Shown here: piece after piece, positions 1-11,460 of the stretch
Position numbering within the stretch: position 1 is the first letter of the stretch
Layout of the letters: each line of letters opens with the position of its first letter
Assembly: GCA_930367215.1 (NCBI GenBank)
Contig: OV884059.1
Span: forward strand, 59,429,393 to 59,493,392
Direction: 5' to 3'
Source: Pollenia angustigena
Taxonomy: Eukaryota; Arthropoda; Insecta; Diptera; Polleniidae
DNA: 64,000 nucleotides
Program-made: the position numbers and the translations under genes
The notes under the pieces: generated by a model
The model's input: only the letters and a program-made list of their open reading frames with translations
The model's database searches: none
Told to the model about the DNA's origin: nothing

Positions 1-796
1 ACAGATTTATATACCGACGTGTTTAGCAAGAAATTTACCATTTATTTGTGTTATAAAACTTGGACTCGGGAAGATCCATGGTTACCGAAAATGGGTATTT
101 AAAAAAAAAAAATTAATTTTGGTCATAACTTTTTTGTATCTGAACCGATTTTCCCGAATTCTTTATAAAATATGGTCTACTAAAAATTTCCGATATTTTG
201 GTATATATGTAAGTCATATCCATAGGACATATGACAGCCCTAAAATTTAGGTTTTTATACAATTTTTAATTTTTTTTGTACGGGAGGTACCACACCCACT
301 TCTCCAATCCCGCCCACATTTTGTAGGGTGGTGTGTATTGACAACCTAAATGTGTGTACCTAATTTGGAAACTTTGGCTCTTACCGTTCTCTAGATATAC
401 AGAAAAAAGCAATAAAAATACAACAACAACAAGGGATTTTTGGAAAAAATTAGAGGCAGTCGTGGTTTTTTGATCATATCTCAGGCATTTGTGGACCGAT
501 CTTGCTGAATTTCAATAGCACGAAATGGTGGACTATATGTGACATAAATGTAAAACAACCTAGCCGCTATCATGTCTGGTTTTCCCGGAAAACACATATC
601 AAGCGTAAGACGGACAGACGGACGGACGGACAGACGGACGGATATCGTTAAATCAACTTCTCTCCTCATAAGGACCCAGAATATATATACTTTATAGGGT
701 CTAAGATCAATATTGTAGAAATTACAAACGGAATGACAAACTTATATATACCCTTTTCCACCTGTGGTGAAGGGTATAAAAATGAAATCAATAAAA
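1..796 (+). mobile_element. DINE-1-like element, 3' part, cut by window start
   Basis: The sequence enters in the middle of an internal DINE repeat (ACCGACGTGTTTAGC region). It continues through the CACCCACTTCTCC block, the AGACGGACGGACGG run at 608-641 and the TATATATACTTTATAGGGTC motif, to the terminal stem-loop ending GGTGAAGGGTATAA near 782. A short A-rich linker leads directly into the 5' start of the next full copy. Confidence 0.7.
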
Positions 797-2307
797 AACA
801 AGTAAGAGTGCTATATTCGGCTATGCCGAATCTTATATACCCTTCACCATGGTTTGGAAAGAACAGAAGTTTATATATATATTTAAATATATGTATATAT
901 ATATGTACATATATTTATAAAATATATATAGTTTAGTTTTATTTAATTATTTGCACATGATTGCGTGCTATTAAATATATTAAAAGTTTAATTAATATAT
1001 AGCACGTTAAGTTTTGATCGAATTTCAGTATTTGGTCATACCGACATCTTAAAGTATAAAATTACCATTTACTTTGGTGATAAACCTTGTAGTCGGGAAG
1101 TTCTATGGTTCACGAAAATAGGTATTAAAAAAAAAACTATATTTTTGACATTACTTTTTTTTTTTACCGATATTCCGAGTTTTTCTAAAGATTTCCGATA
1201 TTTTGATATCTAAAACGTATGAATAGGTCATAATACAGCTCTAAAATTTTAGCTTTTATAAAAATGTTAATGTTTTTAGTCCTTTTTTGGAGTATTTTGC
1301 ACATAACTTAACCATTTTTAACCGATTTGGCAGATTTATATACCAACGTGCTTAAAAATAATATTTCCATTAAATTAGCTTTTAGGCATATATATATATA
1401 CCTACATATGTGTACATATATTTAAGCAAACTTAATTATAAAAAAAAAAAACAAACTTAATTATAAAAAGAGTAACTTTTGGGATTTCAGTATTTTGATT
1501 ATAACTCAGCCATTTTTTAACCGATTTGACAGATTTATATACCGACGTGTTTAGCAAGAAATTTACCATTTATTTGTGTTATAAAACTTGGACTCGGGAA
1601 GATCCATGGTTACCGAAAATGGGTATTTAAAAAAAAAAAATTAATTTTGGTCATAACTTTTTTGTATCTGAACCGATTTTCCCGAGTTCTTTATAAAATA
1701 TGTTCTACTAAAAATTTCCGATATTTTGGTATATATGTAAGTCATATCCATAGGACATATGACAGCCCTAAAATTTAGGTTTTTATACAATTTTTAATTT
1801 TTTTTGTACGGGAGGTACCACACCCACTTCTCCAATCCCGCCCACATTTTGTAGGGTGGTGTGTATTGACAACCTAAATGTGTGTACCTAATTTGGAAAC
1901 TTTGGCTCTTACCGTTCTCTAGATATACAGAAAAAAGCAATAAAAATACAACAACAACAAGGGATTTTTGGAAAAAATTAGAGGCAGTCGTGGTTTTTTG
2001 ATCATATCTCAGGCATTTGTGGACCGATCTTGCTGAATTTCAATAGCACGAAATGGTGGACTATATGTGACATAAATGTAAAACAACCTAGCCGCTATCA
2101 TGTCTGGTTTTCCCGGAAAACACATATCAAGCGTAAGACGGACAGACGGACGGACGGACAGACGGACGGATATCGTTAAATCAACTTCTCTCCTCATAAG
2201 GACCCAGAATATATATACTTTATAGGGTCTAAGATCAATATTGTAGAAATTACAAACGGAATGACAAACTTATATATACCCTTTTCCACCTGTGGTGAAG
2301 GGTATAA
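797..2307 (+). mobile_element. Full-length DINE-1/INE-1-like non-autonomous Helitron-type element
   Basis: This copy has both ends. It starts AACAAGTAAGAG, followed by a perfect 7-bp hairpin ATTCGGC-TAT-GCCGAAT (815-831). A 13-bp subterminal inverted repeat ATACCCTTCACCA (837-849) matches TGGTGAAGGGTAT (2293-2305) at the other end. Two diverged internal repeats of about 0.47 kb start near 1011 and 1470. A degenerate AGACGGAC tract and a TATATATACTTTATAGGGTC motif precede the terminal stem-loop. No coding capacity is visible. Drosophila INE-1 elements have the same order of parts, so the family is inferred from architecture plus remembered sequence resemblance; the strand assignment assumes the stem-loop is the 3' end. 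Transposition would depend on an autonomous Helitron/Helentron elsewhere. Confidence 0.7.
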
Positions 2308-2505
2308 AAATGAAATCAATAAAAAAAAATAAGGGTATAAAAAGGGTAAATTAAAAGGCGTAAATATGTATAAAATATACGTATATGAAGTTCATAAATA
2401 TATTTAAAAAATTTTAAAAAGTGAAAAACTGACCAATTTCTTTTTAGATAAAAAGATTTATAAAATAAAAAAACAAAAAATAAAAAACAAAAAAAAGAAT
2501 GGAAT

Positions 2506-2580
2506 GAATGGGATTCGAACCAGTAAACCAATAAGACATTGTTAGTAGGCAGACCGTTTAGACCGTTCGACCATCGAACC
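2506..2580 (-). tRNA. tRNA-like module T1, Leu-like pseudogene or tRNA-derived element
   Basis: On the minus strand the 75-bp segment has a perfect B box GGTTCGAATCC (2511-2521) and an A-box-like TGGTCGAACGG (2563-2573), about 41 nt apart as in class II tRNAs. The D-arm region TGGTCGAACGGTCTAAACGG resembles that of eukaryotic tRNA-Leu. A run of eight T on the minus strand about 14 nt past the 3' end could stop RNA polymerase III. The acceptor, anticodon and T stems pair poorly, so this looks like a tRNA-derived sequence or pseudogene rather than a working tRNA. Unlike later A copies it reads GTTAGTAGG, not GTTAATAGG, in the loop region. Confidence 0.5.
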
Positions 2581-2924
2581 GCATGAGAAGTCGTTGTTGA
2601 TTTGAGTATTTGATATCCATAATTATTTATATTAAATTAAAGTATGTATGTGTTTGTTGTTTGTGTGTAATACAGAAGGTAATATTAAATAAAAAAAAAA
2701 AAGAAGTTTACCGCAAGTATTTTAAATGAAAAAAACCACAAAAAAAACAACTATTTTACAGGGTTACCATTAACCGTTTTGAAACGTAAACTTTCGTTTT
2801 GGTTAATAAAAGTCGCAAACCAATTTAAATGTTTTTTATTTATCAATAATACAACATAAACATACCAAGAAATTGCTTAAATTGTGTATGCTTTTAAATC
2901 GCTTTTGTGCAGAAGATATTATCA

Positions 2925-3116
2925 GGCCTGTTCTGAAAATCACTTTAACTCAAATCACGTGATTTGAAATCACATGTGCCTACTGAAATCACACGTGTGA
3001 TATTTTAGCGTCCCGTTTTTGTGTGATCTTCAATTGCAGAAAGCACACCAAGAAACACAACAACGGTATGACTTTCAAAACACCACAAAGTCACAGGTGT
3101 GATTTCAGAACAGGCC
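2925..3116. mobile_element. 192-bp palindrome-rich MITE (GGCCTGTTCTGAA ends)
   Basis: Left end GGCCTGTTCTGAAAATCAC and right end GTGATTTCAGAACAGGCC form terminal inverted repeats. Inside are perfect palindromes AAATCACGTGATTT (2952-2965) and ATCACACGTGTGAT (2988-3001), plus further CACATGTG and CACAGGTGTG motifs. No clear target duplication flanks it, so the superfamily stays open (hAT is possible). It is present in every sufficiently complete core, A and B, so it entered before the subfamilies split. Confidence 0.65.
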
Positions 3117-3327
3117 CGTATATAGGTATATATGAATCTATTTTTGTATAAATTGTCTAAAAAAGTGACTAATATGTTATCAATGTCAGCAATAAAAAGG
3201 CAAAGATTGCTTTTAATATTTTGACGACACTAGATGACTGTTCGTTATGTTAGCGGTTTTTTGTAGTCGTAAAATTATATGATGAGGGCATTTCTAATAT
3301 TCCCTAAATACAATTTTTTTTAGAGTG

Positions 3328-3855
3328 GATAACCCTGCTTGTTTGTATGGTTTTTAAGCAGTGTGACCATTTTGGCAATTTTGCAGCTTTACTTAGATTA
3401 AAAATTTTAATTTAGCTAAAATACTTTCATTAAGCGCTTCGCATTTTTTTAAGCATTTTAATTGAATGTTTCTAGCTTTTTTAGAATTATTTTAAAAATT
3501 GAAGAATAGGTATTGATATAACTTAAGTTTTTTATGTATTATAATAAATTATAATAAATTTTGACTAAAAAAAATTGTTGTAGTCAAAATGAAATTTCGT
3601 ATGGAAATGGATAATTCTTATTTTATTGTAAAAAAATTTTCATTTTATTTTTTTACAAGACGATAAGCCTGCATGTTTGGGCGATTTTGAATGAAGACTT
3701 TTAAGTAGTGTGGGAATTTTTTATTTTTGAAAGTAAATTCAGCACAAAAAACTTAGATTTAGCTGTAAAATTTCCATTTGGCATTTTATTAGCTTTTTAG
3801 AAAAATGTTTTAAGCTTCTTTTGATTAATTTTTAAAGTTGGATGAAATAGTCTTA
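3328..3855 (+). repeat. Old internal duplication, two ~330-bp diverged copies
   Basis: GATAACCCTGCTTGTTTG at 3328 and GATAAGCCTGCATGTTTG at 3662 start two segments that share collinear motifs: TTTTAAGYAGTGTG, CTTAGATT, TTTAGCTNNAAAAT, a GCATTTTWTT block, TAGCTTTTTAGAA and ATTGATATAACTTA / GAAATAGTCTTA. The period is 334 bp. Identity is far lower than between monomers, so this duplication is older than the array. Confidence 0.55.
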
Positions 3856-4171
3856 AGCGGCCCATACACTTGCAATATTACTGTATATGATATTCGCCAT
3901 ATTATTTAAATTTTGTCCTATATTATGCAATAAGTCGCACAATGGTTTCATTCATTCAATAAAAAGGTGAACATAAACTATAGGAATAGCATAAACAGCA
4001 TTATACAATGTTGCCAACACATTTCACTTTCTTTTCGTTGTGCAATAAAAATCAAAAGTCTTTTGATTGTTGCCAATATATTGTGCTACCATCGAATATC
4101 GCATACACATTGGCTATATAATTGTACAATACGTAAAATTGAACAATTTTATTGCAAGTGTATGATCCGCT
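3856..4171. mobile_element. 316-bp PIF/Harbinger-type MITE, TTA target duplication
   Basis: Ends AGCGGCCCATACACTTGCAA and TTGCAAGTGTATGATCCGCT are near-perfect inverted repeats, flanked by TTA at 3853-3855 and 4172-4174. The B-type cores supply the empty site, reading AGTCTTAGCAATTAAAAC with a single TTA, which fixes both ends. A 3-bp TTA/TAA duplication is the known hallmark of PIF/Harbinger elements. A 19-bp hairpin centred on a T (AATCAAAAG-T-CTTTTGATT, 4050-4068) lies near the middle. The short ORF across it starts with GTG and is not credible. Confidence 0.8.
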
Positions 4172-5059
4172 TTAGCGATTAAAACTAAAATAAATTGTTA
4201 TAAACTAACTTTTACGCAATTAATGATGACTGTTTTTTTAAAATATAAAAAAAATAATCTGGTCTAAATATGTCTGTAAATTCTTTTAAATCAAAATAGC
4301 TATAAAACCGTTTGTATTTTGTTTTTATTAGAGGGCCTTCCAATTTCAAGGTTAACCAATTGTGGTATTTATATCTGATGCTTTATCAAATCTACCTAAA
4401 TACTTGTTTAAATATTACCATTTATTTTAATTTTGTTTAAAATGAGTCACTTAAATGTATAAGGATTTAAAACAATATAATGAACAACTTTAAGAATTAT
4501 TTGTAGCGTTTTCAAAATAATTTTTAGCATTTCTTTGCCTTGCCTAATGTCAGAGTAAGCTGTGAACAAATTTTAAGATCTGTTTCTATGTCATTGGGTT
4601 CGTCAATAAAATTATCCTAACTTAAATGTTTCTAGCTTTTTGATTAAATTAAACATTTACGTACGCAAATACTTATTGTTGAATGTTTTGTTTTCAAATA
4701 ACAAATGGGATTTTTTTTAGAAATAATAATATTTTTTAAAAATAATATGGCAGCACGTGTAAGATGTTTGAATTGAAATGTAAGAAGAGACAATCCGTCT
4801 CTATAACTGAAAAAAAAGCAACAATCATGAAAACAATGCCTACCAATACACATAAATAACTTTTGCATATTCGTACATACTTAGGTATTTAAATTTAAGC
4901 CAAAAACAAATTGTAAAATATGTTTTTTGTTTCACATGTAAGGCGAACGATGCATATTTATATTGTCAATAAAATAAAAAAATCAAAAATCGCTGAATAA
5001 TTTTAAAATCGTTTATAGAAATATTTATGGAAAAAGTTAAAAAATTTTTGTTTGGTAAA

Positions 5060-5142
5060 GGTGGAGATGCCGAGATTTGAACCCCGGCAATATAACAAAC
5101 AAACCTTCTTGGGCAACCGCCCAGACCATTGAGCTATTAACC
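5060..5142 (-). tRNA. tRNA-like module T2 (tRNA-derived, no anticodon stem)
   Basis: Minus strand: A box TAGCTCAATGG (5126-5136) and B box GGTTCAAATCT (5073-5083), about 42 nt apart. The D stem GCTC/GGGC pairs with an 8-nt loop, and the T arm GCCGGGGTTCAAAT is followed by pairing CTCGGC. The ends GGT and ACC pair, but the rest of the acceptor stem and any anticodon stem do not; a TGGGC-GGTT-GCCCA hairpin lies there instead. A run of six T follows within about 25 nt on the minus strand. It reads as a tRNA pseudogene or the head of a tRNA-derived SINE that keeps a Pol III promoter. I cannot name the isotype. Confidence 0.5.
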
Positions 5143-5270
5143 TTGTTAATAATAAAGCATTATAATAGAATATACTTCGTCATATTATTAGTTTAATTTG
5201 TAGGTATGTATTTTTCAATTAAAGCGAACAATCATGTACAAGCATGTGTACATGTTTCAAATAAAAAAAC

Positions 5271-6116
5271 AAAAAAACAACAACCACAAGGGTTTTTTTT
5301 TGGAAAAATTAGAGGCAGTCGTGGTTTTTTGATCATATCTCAGCCATTTGAGGACCGATCTTGCTGAAATTCAATAGCAAGAAATGGTGGACTATATGAG
5401 TTATTTTGGCTATAAAACTTGGACTCGGGAAGATCTATGGTTCCTGAGAATGGGTATTTTTAAAAAAAAAATTAATATTTTGGTCATAAATTTTTCGTAT
5501 CTGAACCGATTTTCCCGAGTTTTTTATAAAATATGTTCTACTAAAAATTTCCGATATTTTGGTATATAAGTCATATCCATAGGACATATGACAGCCCTAA
5601 AATTTAGGTTTTTATACAATTTTTAATTTTTTTTGTACGGGAGGTACCACGCCCACTTCTCCGCCCACATTTTGTAGGGTGGTGTGTATTGACAACCTTA
5701 ATGTTTGTACCTAATTTGGAAACTTTGGCTCTTGCCGTTCTCCAGATATACAGAAAAAAGCAATAAAAATACAACAACAACAAGGGATTTTTGGAAAAAA
5801 TTAGAGGCAGTCGTGGTTTTTTGATCATATCTCAGCCATTTGTGGACCGATCTTGCTGAATTTCAATAGCAAGAAATGGTGGACTATATGTGACATAAAT
5901 GTAAAACAACCTAGCCGCTATCATGTCTGGATTATCCGGAAAACACATATCAAACGTAAGACGGACAGACGGACAGACGGACATCGTTAAATCAACTTCT
6001 CTTCTCATATGGACCCAGAATATATATACTTTATGGGGTCTAAAATCAATATTGTGGAAATTACAAACGTTATGACAAACTTATATATACCCTTTTACAC
6101 CTGTGGTGAAGGGTAT
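5271..6116 (+). mobile_element. Partial DINE-like segment with internal tail duplication
   Basis: There is no AACAAGTAAG start. The motif AGAGGCAGTCGTGGTTTTTT occurs twice, near 5311 and 5803, so the segment is an internal repeat bracketed by two copies of a ~110-bp tail block. It then runs through three AGACGGAC octamers to a perfect terminal stem-loop (ATACCCTT...AAGGGTAT with inner CACC-TGT-GGTG). The next DINE starts directly at its end. Confidence 0.65.
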
Positions 6117-7628
6117 AACAAGTAAGAGTGCTATATTCGGCTATGCCGAATCTTATATACCCTTCACCATGGTTTGGAAAGAACAGAAGTTTATATATAT
6201 ATTTAAATATATGTATATATATATGTACATATATTTATAAAATATATATAGTTTAGTTTTATTTAATTATTTGCACATGATTGCGTGCTATTAAATATAT
6301 TAAAAGTTTAATTAATATATAGCACGTTAAGTTTTGATCGAATTTCAGTATTTGGTCATACCGACATCTTAAAGTATAAAATTACCATTTACTTTGGTGA
6401 TAAACCTTGTAGTCGGTAAGTTCTATGGTTCACGAAAATAGGTATTAAAAAAAAAACTATATTTTTGACATTACTTTTTTTTTTACCGATATTCCGAGTT
6501 TTTCTAAAGATTTCCGATATTTTGATATCTAAAACGTATGAATAGGTCATAATACAGCTCTAAAATTTTAGCTTTTATAAAAATGTTAATGTTTTTAGTC
6601 CTTTTTTGGAGTATTTTGCACATAACTTAACCATTTTTAACCGATTTGGCAGATTTATATACCAACGTGCTTAAAAATAATATTTCCATTAAATTAGCTT
6701 TTAGGCATATATATATATACCTACATATGTGTACATATATTTAAGCAAACTTAATTATAAAAAAAAAAAACAAACTTAATTATAAAAAGAGTAACTTTTG
6801 GGATTTCAGTATTTTGATTATAACTCAGCCATTTTTTAACCGATTTGACAGATTTATATACCGACGTGTTTAGCAAGAAATTTACCATTTATTTGTGTTA
6901 TAAAACTTGGACTCGGGAAGATCCATGGTTACCGAAAATGGGTATTTAAAAAAAAAAAATTAATTTTGGTCATAACTTTTTTGTATCTGAACCGATTTTC
7001 CCGAGTTCTTTATAAAATATGTTCTACTAAAAATTTCCGATATTTTGGTATATATGTAAGTCATATCCATAGGACATATGACAGCCCTAAAATTTAGGTT
7101 TTTATACAATTTTTAATTTTTTTTGTACGGGAGGTACCACACCCACTTCTCCAATCCCGCCCACATTTTGTAGGGTGGTGTGTATTGACAACCTAAATGT
7201 GTGTACCTAATTTGGAAACTTTGGCTCTTACCGTTCTCTAGATATACAGAAAAAAGCAATAAAAATACAACAACAACAAGGGATTTTTGGAAAAAATTAG
7301 AGGCAGTCGTGGTTTTTTGATCATATCTCAGGCATTTGTGGACCGATCTTGCTGAATTTCAATAGCACGAAATGGTGGACTATATGTGACATAAATGTAA
7401 AACAACCTAGCCGCTATCATGTCTGGTTTTCCCGGAAAACACATATCAAGCGTAAGACGGACAGACGGACGGACGGACAGACGGACGGATATCGTTAAAT
7501 CAACTTCTCTCCTCATAAGGACCCAGAATATATATACTTTATAGGGTCTAAGATCAATATTGTAGAAATTACAAACGGAATGACAAACTTATTGTATATA
7601 CCCTTTTCCACCTGTGGTGAAGGGTATA
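6117..7628 (+). mobile_element. Full-length DINE-like element, copy 2
   Basis: Almost identical to the copy at 797-2307, with both the 5' hairpin and the 3' stem-loop. It differs by a 3-bp insertion (ACTTATTGTATATACCC) just before the 3' stem-loop and a few substitutions, such as AGTCGGTAAG in the first internal repeat. Confidence 0.7.
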
Positions 7629-7827
7629 AAAATGAAATCAATAAAAAAAAATAAGGGTATAAAAAGGGTAAATTAAAAGGCGTAAATATGTATAAAATAT
7701 ACGTATATGAAGTTCATAAATATATTTAAAAAATTTTAAAAAGTGAAAAACTGACCAATTTCTTTTTAGATAAAAAGATTTATAAAATAAAAAAACAAAA
7801 AATAAAAAACAAAAAAAAGAATGGAAT

Positions 7828-7902
7828 GAATGGGATTCGAACCAGTAAACCAATAAGACATTGTTAATAGGCAGACCGTTTAGACCGTTCGACCATCGAA
7901 CC
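7828..7902 (-). tRNA. tRNA-like module T1, copy 2
   Basis: A and B boxes are identical to the first copy and the downstream minus-strand T8 run is kept. The loop region reads GTTAATAGG. Confidence 0.5.
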
Positions 7903-8246
7903 GCATGAGAAGTCGTTGTTGATTTGAGTATTTGATATCCATAATTATTTATATTAAATTAAAGTATGTATGTGTTTGTTGTTTGTGTGTAATACAGAAG
8001 GTAATATTAAATAAAAAAAAAAAAGAAGTTTACCGCAAGTATTTTAAATGAAAAAAACCACAAAAAAAACAACTATTTTACAGGGTTACCATTAACCGTT
8101 TTGAAACGTAAACTTTCGTTTTGGTTAATAAAAGTCGCAAACCAATTTAAATGTTTTTTATTTATCAATAATACAACATAAACATACCAAGAAATTGCTT
8201 AAATTGTGTATGCTTTTAAATCGCTTTTGTGCAGAAGATATTATCA

Positions 8247-8438
8247 GGCCTGTTCTGAAAATCACTTTAACTCAAATCACGTGATTTGAAATCACATGTG
8301 CCTACTGAAATCACACGTGTGATATTTTAGCGTCCCGTTTTTGTGTGATCTTCAATTGCAGAAAGCACACCAAGAAACACAACAACGGTATGACTTTCAA
8401 AACACCACAAAGTCACAGGTGTGATTTCAGAACAGGCC
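8247..8438. mobile_element. Palindrome-rich MITE, copy 2
   Basis: 192 bp, same ends and palindromes as the first copy. Confidence 0.65.
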
Positions 8439-9177
8439 CGTATATAGGTATATATGAATCTATTTTTGTATAAATTGTCTAAAAAAGTGACTAATATGTT
8501 ATCAATGTCAGCAATAAAAAGGCAAATATTGCTTTTAATATTTTGACGACACTAGATGACTGTTCGTTATGTTAGCGGTTTTTTGTAGTCGTAAAATTAT
8601 ATGATGAGGGCATTTCTAATATTCCCTAAATACAATTTTTTTTAGAGTGGATAACCCTGCTTGTTTGTATGGTTTTTAAGCAGTGTGACCATTTTGGCAA
8701 TTTTGCAGCTTTACTTAGATTAAAAATTTTAATTTAGCTAAAATACTTTCATTAAGCGCTTCGCATTTTTTTAAGCATTTTAATTGAATGTTTCTAGCTT
8801 TTTTAGAATTATTTTAAAAATTGAAGAATAGGTATTGATATAACTTAAGTTTTTTATGTATTATAATAAATTATAATAAATTTTGACTAAAAAAAATAGT
8901 TGTAGTCAAAATGAAATTTCGTATGGAAATGGATAATTCTTATTTTATTGTAAAAAAATTTTCATTTTATTTTTTTACAAGACGATAAGCCTGCATGTTT
9001 GGGCGATTTTTAATGAAGACTTTTAAGTAGTGTGGGAATTTTTTATTTTTGAAAGTAAATTCAGCACAAAAAACTTAGATTTAGCTGTAAAATTTCCATT
9101 TGGCATTTTATTAGCTTTTTAGAAAAATGTTTTAAGCTTCTTTTGATTAATTTTTAAAGTTGGATGAAATAGTCTTA

Positions 9178-9493
9178 AGCGGCCCATACACTTGCAATAT
9201 TACTGTATATGATATTCGCCATATTATTTAAATTTTGTCCTATATTATGCAATAAGTCGCACAATGGTTTCATTCATTCAATAAAAAGGTGAACATAAAC
9301 TATAGGAATAGCATAAACAGCATTATACAATGTTGCCAACACATTTCACTTTCTTTTCGTTGTGCAATAAAAATCAAAAGTCTTTTGATTGTTGCCAATA
9401 TATTGTGCTACCATCGAATATCGCATACACATTGGCTATATAATTGTACAATACGTAAAATTGAACAATTTTATTGCAAGTGTATGATCCGCT
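9178..9493. mobile_element. Harbinger-type MITE, copy 2
   Basis: 316 bp, flanked by TTA on both sides; carried along by monomer amplification rather than a new insertion. Confidence 0.8.
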
Positions 9494-10381
9494 TTAGCGA
9501 TTAAAACTAAAATAAATTGTTATAAACTAACTTTTACGCAATTAATGATGACTGTTTTTTTAAAATATAAAAAAAATAATATGGTCTAAATATGTCTGTA
9601 AATTCTTTTAAATCAAAATAGCTATAAAACCGTTTGTATTTTGTTTTTATTAGAGGGCCTTCCAATTTCAAGGTTAACCAATTGTGGTATTTATATCTGA
9701 TGCTTTATCAAATCTACCTAAATACTTGTTTAAATATTACCATTTATTTTAATTTTGTTTAAAATGAGTCACTTAAATGTATAAGGATTTAAAACAATAT
9801 AATGAACAACTTTAAGAATTATTTGTAGCGTTTTCAAAATAATTTTTAGCATTTCTTTGCCTTGCCTAATGTCAGAGTAAGCTGTGAACAAATTTTAAGA
9901 TCTGTTTCTATATCATTGGGTTCGTCAATAAAATTATCCTAACTTAAATGTTTCTAGCTTTTTGATTAAATTAAACATTTACGTACGCAAATACTTATTG
10001 TTGAATGTTTTGTTTTCAAATAACAAATGGGATTTTTTTTAGAAATAATAATATTTTTTAAAAATAATATGGCAACACGTGTAAGATTTTTGAATTGAAA
10101 TGTAAGAAGAGACAATCCGTCTCTATAACTGAAAAAAAAGCAACAATCATGAAAACAATGCCTACCAATACACATAAATAACTTTTGCATATTCGTACAT
10201 ACTTAGGTATTTAAATTTAAGCCAAAAACAAATTGTAAAATATGTTTTTTGTTTCACATGTAAGGCGAACGATGCATATTTATATTGTCAATAAAATAAA
10301 AAAATCAAAAATCGCTGAATAATTTTAAAATCGTTTATAGAAATATTTATGGAAAAAGTTAAAAAATTTTTGTTTGGTAAA

Positions 10382-10464
10382 GGTGGAGATGCCGAGATTT
10401 GAACCCCGGCAATATAACAAACAAACCTTCTTGGGCAACCGCCCAGACCATTGAGCTATTAACC
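10382..10464 (-). tRNA. tRNA-like module T2, copy 2
   Basis: Identical A and B boxes and D-stem pairing to the first copy. Confidence 0.5.
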
Positions 10465-10592
10465 TTGTTAATAATAAAGCATTATAATAGAATATACTTC
10501 GTCATATTATTAGTTTAATTTGTAGGTATGTATTTTTCAATTAAAGCGAACAATCATGTACAAGCATGTGTACATGTTTCAAATAAAAAAAC

Positions 10593-11460
10593 AAAAAAAC
10601 AACAACCACAAGGGTTTTTTTTTGGAAAAATTAGAGGCAGTCGTGGTTTTTTGATCATATCTCAGCCATTTGAGGACCGATCTTGCTGAAATTCAATAGC
10701 AAGAAATGGTGGACTATATGAGTTATTTTGGCTATAAAACTTGGACTCGGGAAGATCTATGGTTCCTGAGAATGGGTATTTTTCAAAAAAAAATTAATAT
10801 TTTGGTCATAAATTTTTCGTATCTGAACCGATTTTCCCGAGTTTTTTATAAAATATGTTCTACTAAAAATTTCCGATATTTTGGTATATAAGTCATATCC
10901 ATAGGACATATGACAGCCCTAAAATTTAGGTTTTTATACAATTTTTAATTTTTTTTGTACGGGAGGTACCACGCCCACTTCTCCAATCCCGCCCACATTT
11001 TGTAGGGTGGTGTGTATTGACAACCTTAATGTTTGTACCTAATTTGGAAACTTTGGCTCTTGCCGTTCTCCAGATATACAGAAAAAAGCAATAAAAATAC
11101 AACAACAACAAGGGATTTTTGGAAAAAATTAGAGGCAGTCGTGGTTTTTTGATCATATCTCAGCCATTTGTGGACCGATCTTGCTGAATTTCAATAGCAA
11201 GAAATGGTGGACTATATGTGACATAAATGTAAAACAACCTAGCCGCTATCATGTCTGGATTATCCGGAAAACACATATCAAACGTAAGACGGACAGACGG
11301 ACAGACGGACAGACGGACAGACGGACATCGTTAAATCAACTTCTCTTCTCATATGGACCCAGAATATATATACTTTATGGGGTCTAAAATCAATATTGTG
11401 GAAATTACAAACGTTATGACAAACTTATATATACCCTTTTACACCTGTGGTGAAGGGTAT
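10593..11460 (+). mobile_element. Partial DINE-like segment, five-octamer version
   Basis: Same construction as 5271-6116, but with five AGACGGAC units (11287-11326) instead of three and with the CCAATC hexamer in the CACTTCTCCAATCCCGCCC block that 5271-6116 lacks. It ends at a perfect stem-loop that directly abuts the next DINE start. Confidence 0.65.

Larger units (their letters stand above)
2308..5270 (+). repeat. Core monomer C1 (A-type)
   Basis: This is the reference A-type core. In order it holds an A-rich lead-in with AAGGGTATAAAAAGGG (from 2331), T1, the GGCCTG MITE, an old internal duplication, the TTA-flanked MITE, an AT-rich stretch without recognisable features (4172-5059), T2, and an A-rich exit (5143-5270) into DINE sequence. 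No ORF in it shows features of a real protein. Confidence 0.85.
7629..10592 (+). repeat. Core monomer C2 (A-type)
   Basis: Collinear with C1 and offset by exactly 5,322 bp at every landmark. It shares AATAATATGGTC (near 9578) with the core at 29941-32514 but not with C1, which has AATAATCTGGTC, so copies do not simply resemble their nearest neighbours. Confidence 0.85.

Noticed and set aside
2316..2531. Hydrophobic F/Y-rich minus-strand ORFs (71-85 codons) repeated through the array
   Set aside because: They are antisense readings of A-rich lead-in sequence overlapping T1. The apparent membrane segment is a by-product of poly(A).
2925..3116. hAT assignment for the GGCCTG MITE
   Set aside because: No 8-bp duplication could be found at its flanks, so the superfamily was left open.
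3967..4182. 71-codon ORF repeated ten times in the array
   Set aside because: It starts with GTG, lies wholly across the Harbinger-type MITE and is repeated only because the DNA is. No protein features.
5060..5142. Functional tRNA gene at T2 (and T1)
   Set aside because: Acceptor and anticodon stems do not pair, so only a tRNA-like or pseudogene call is supported despite good A and B boxes.
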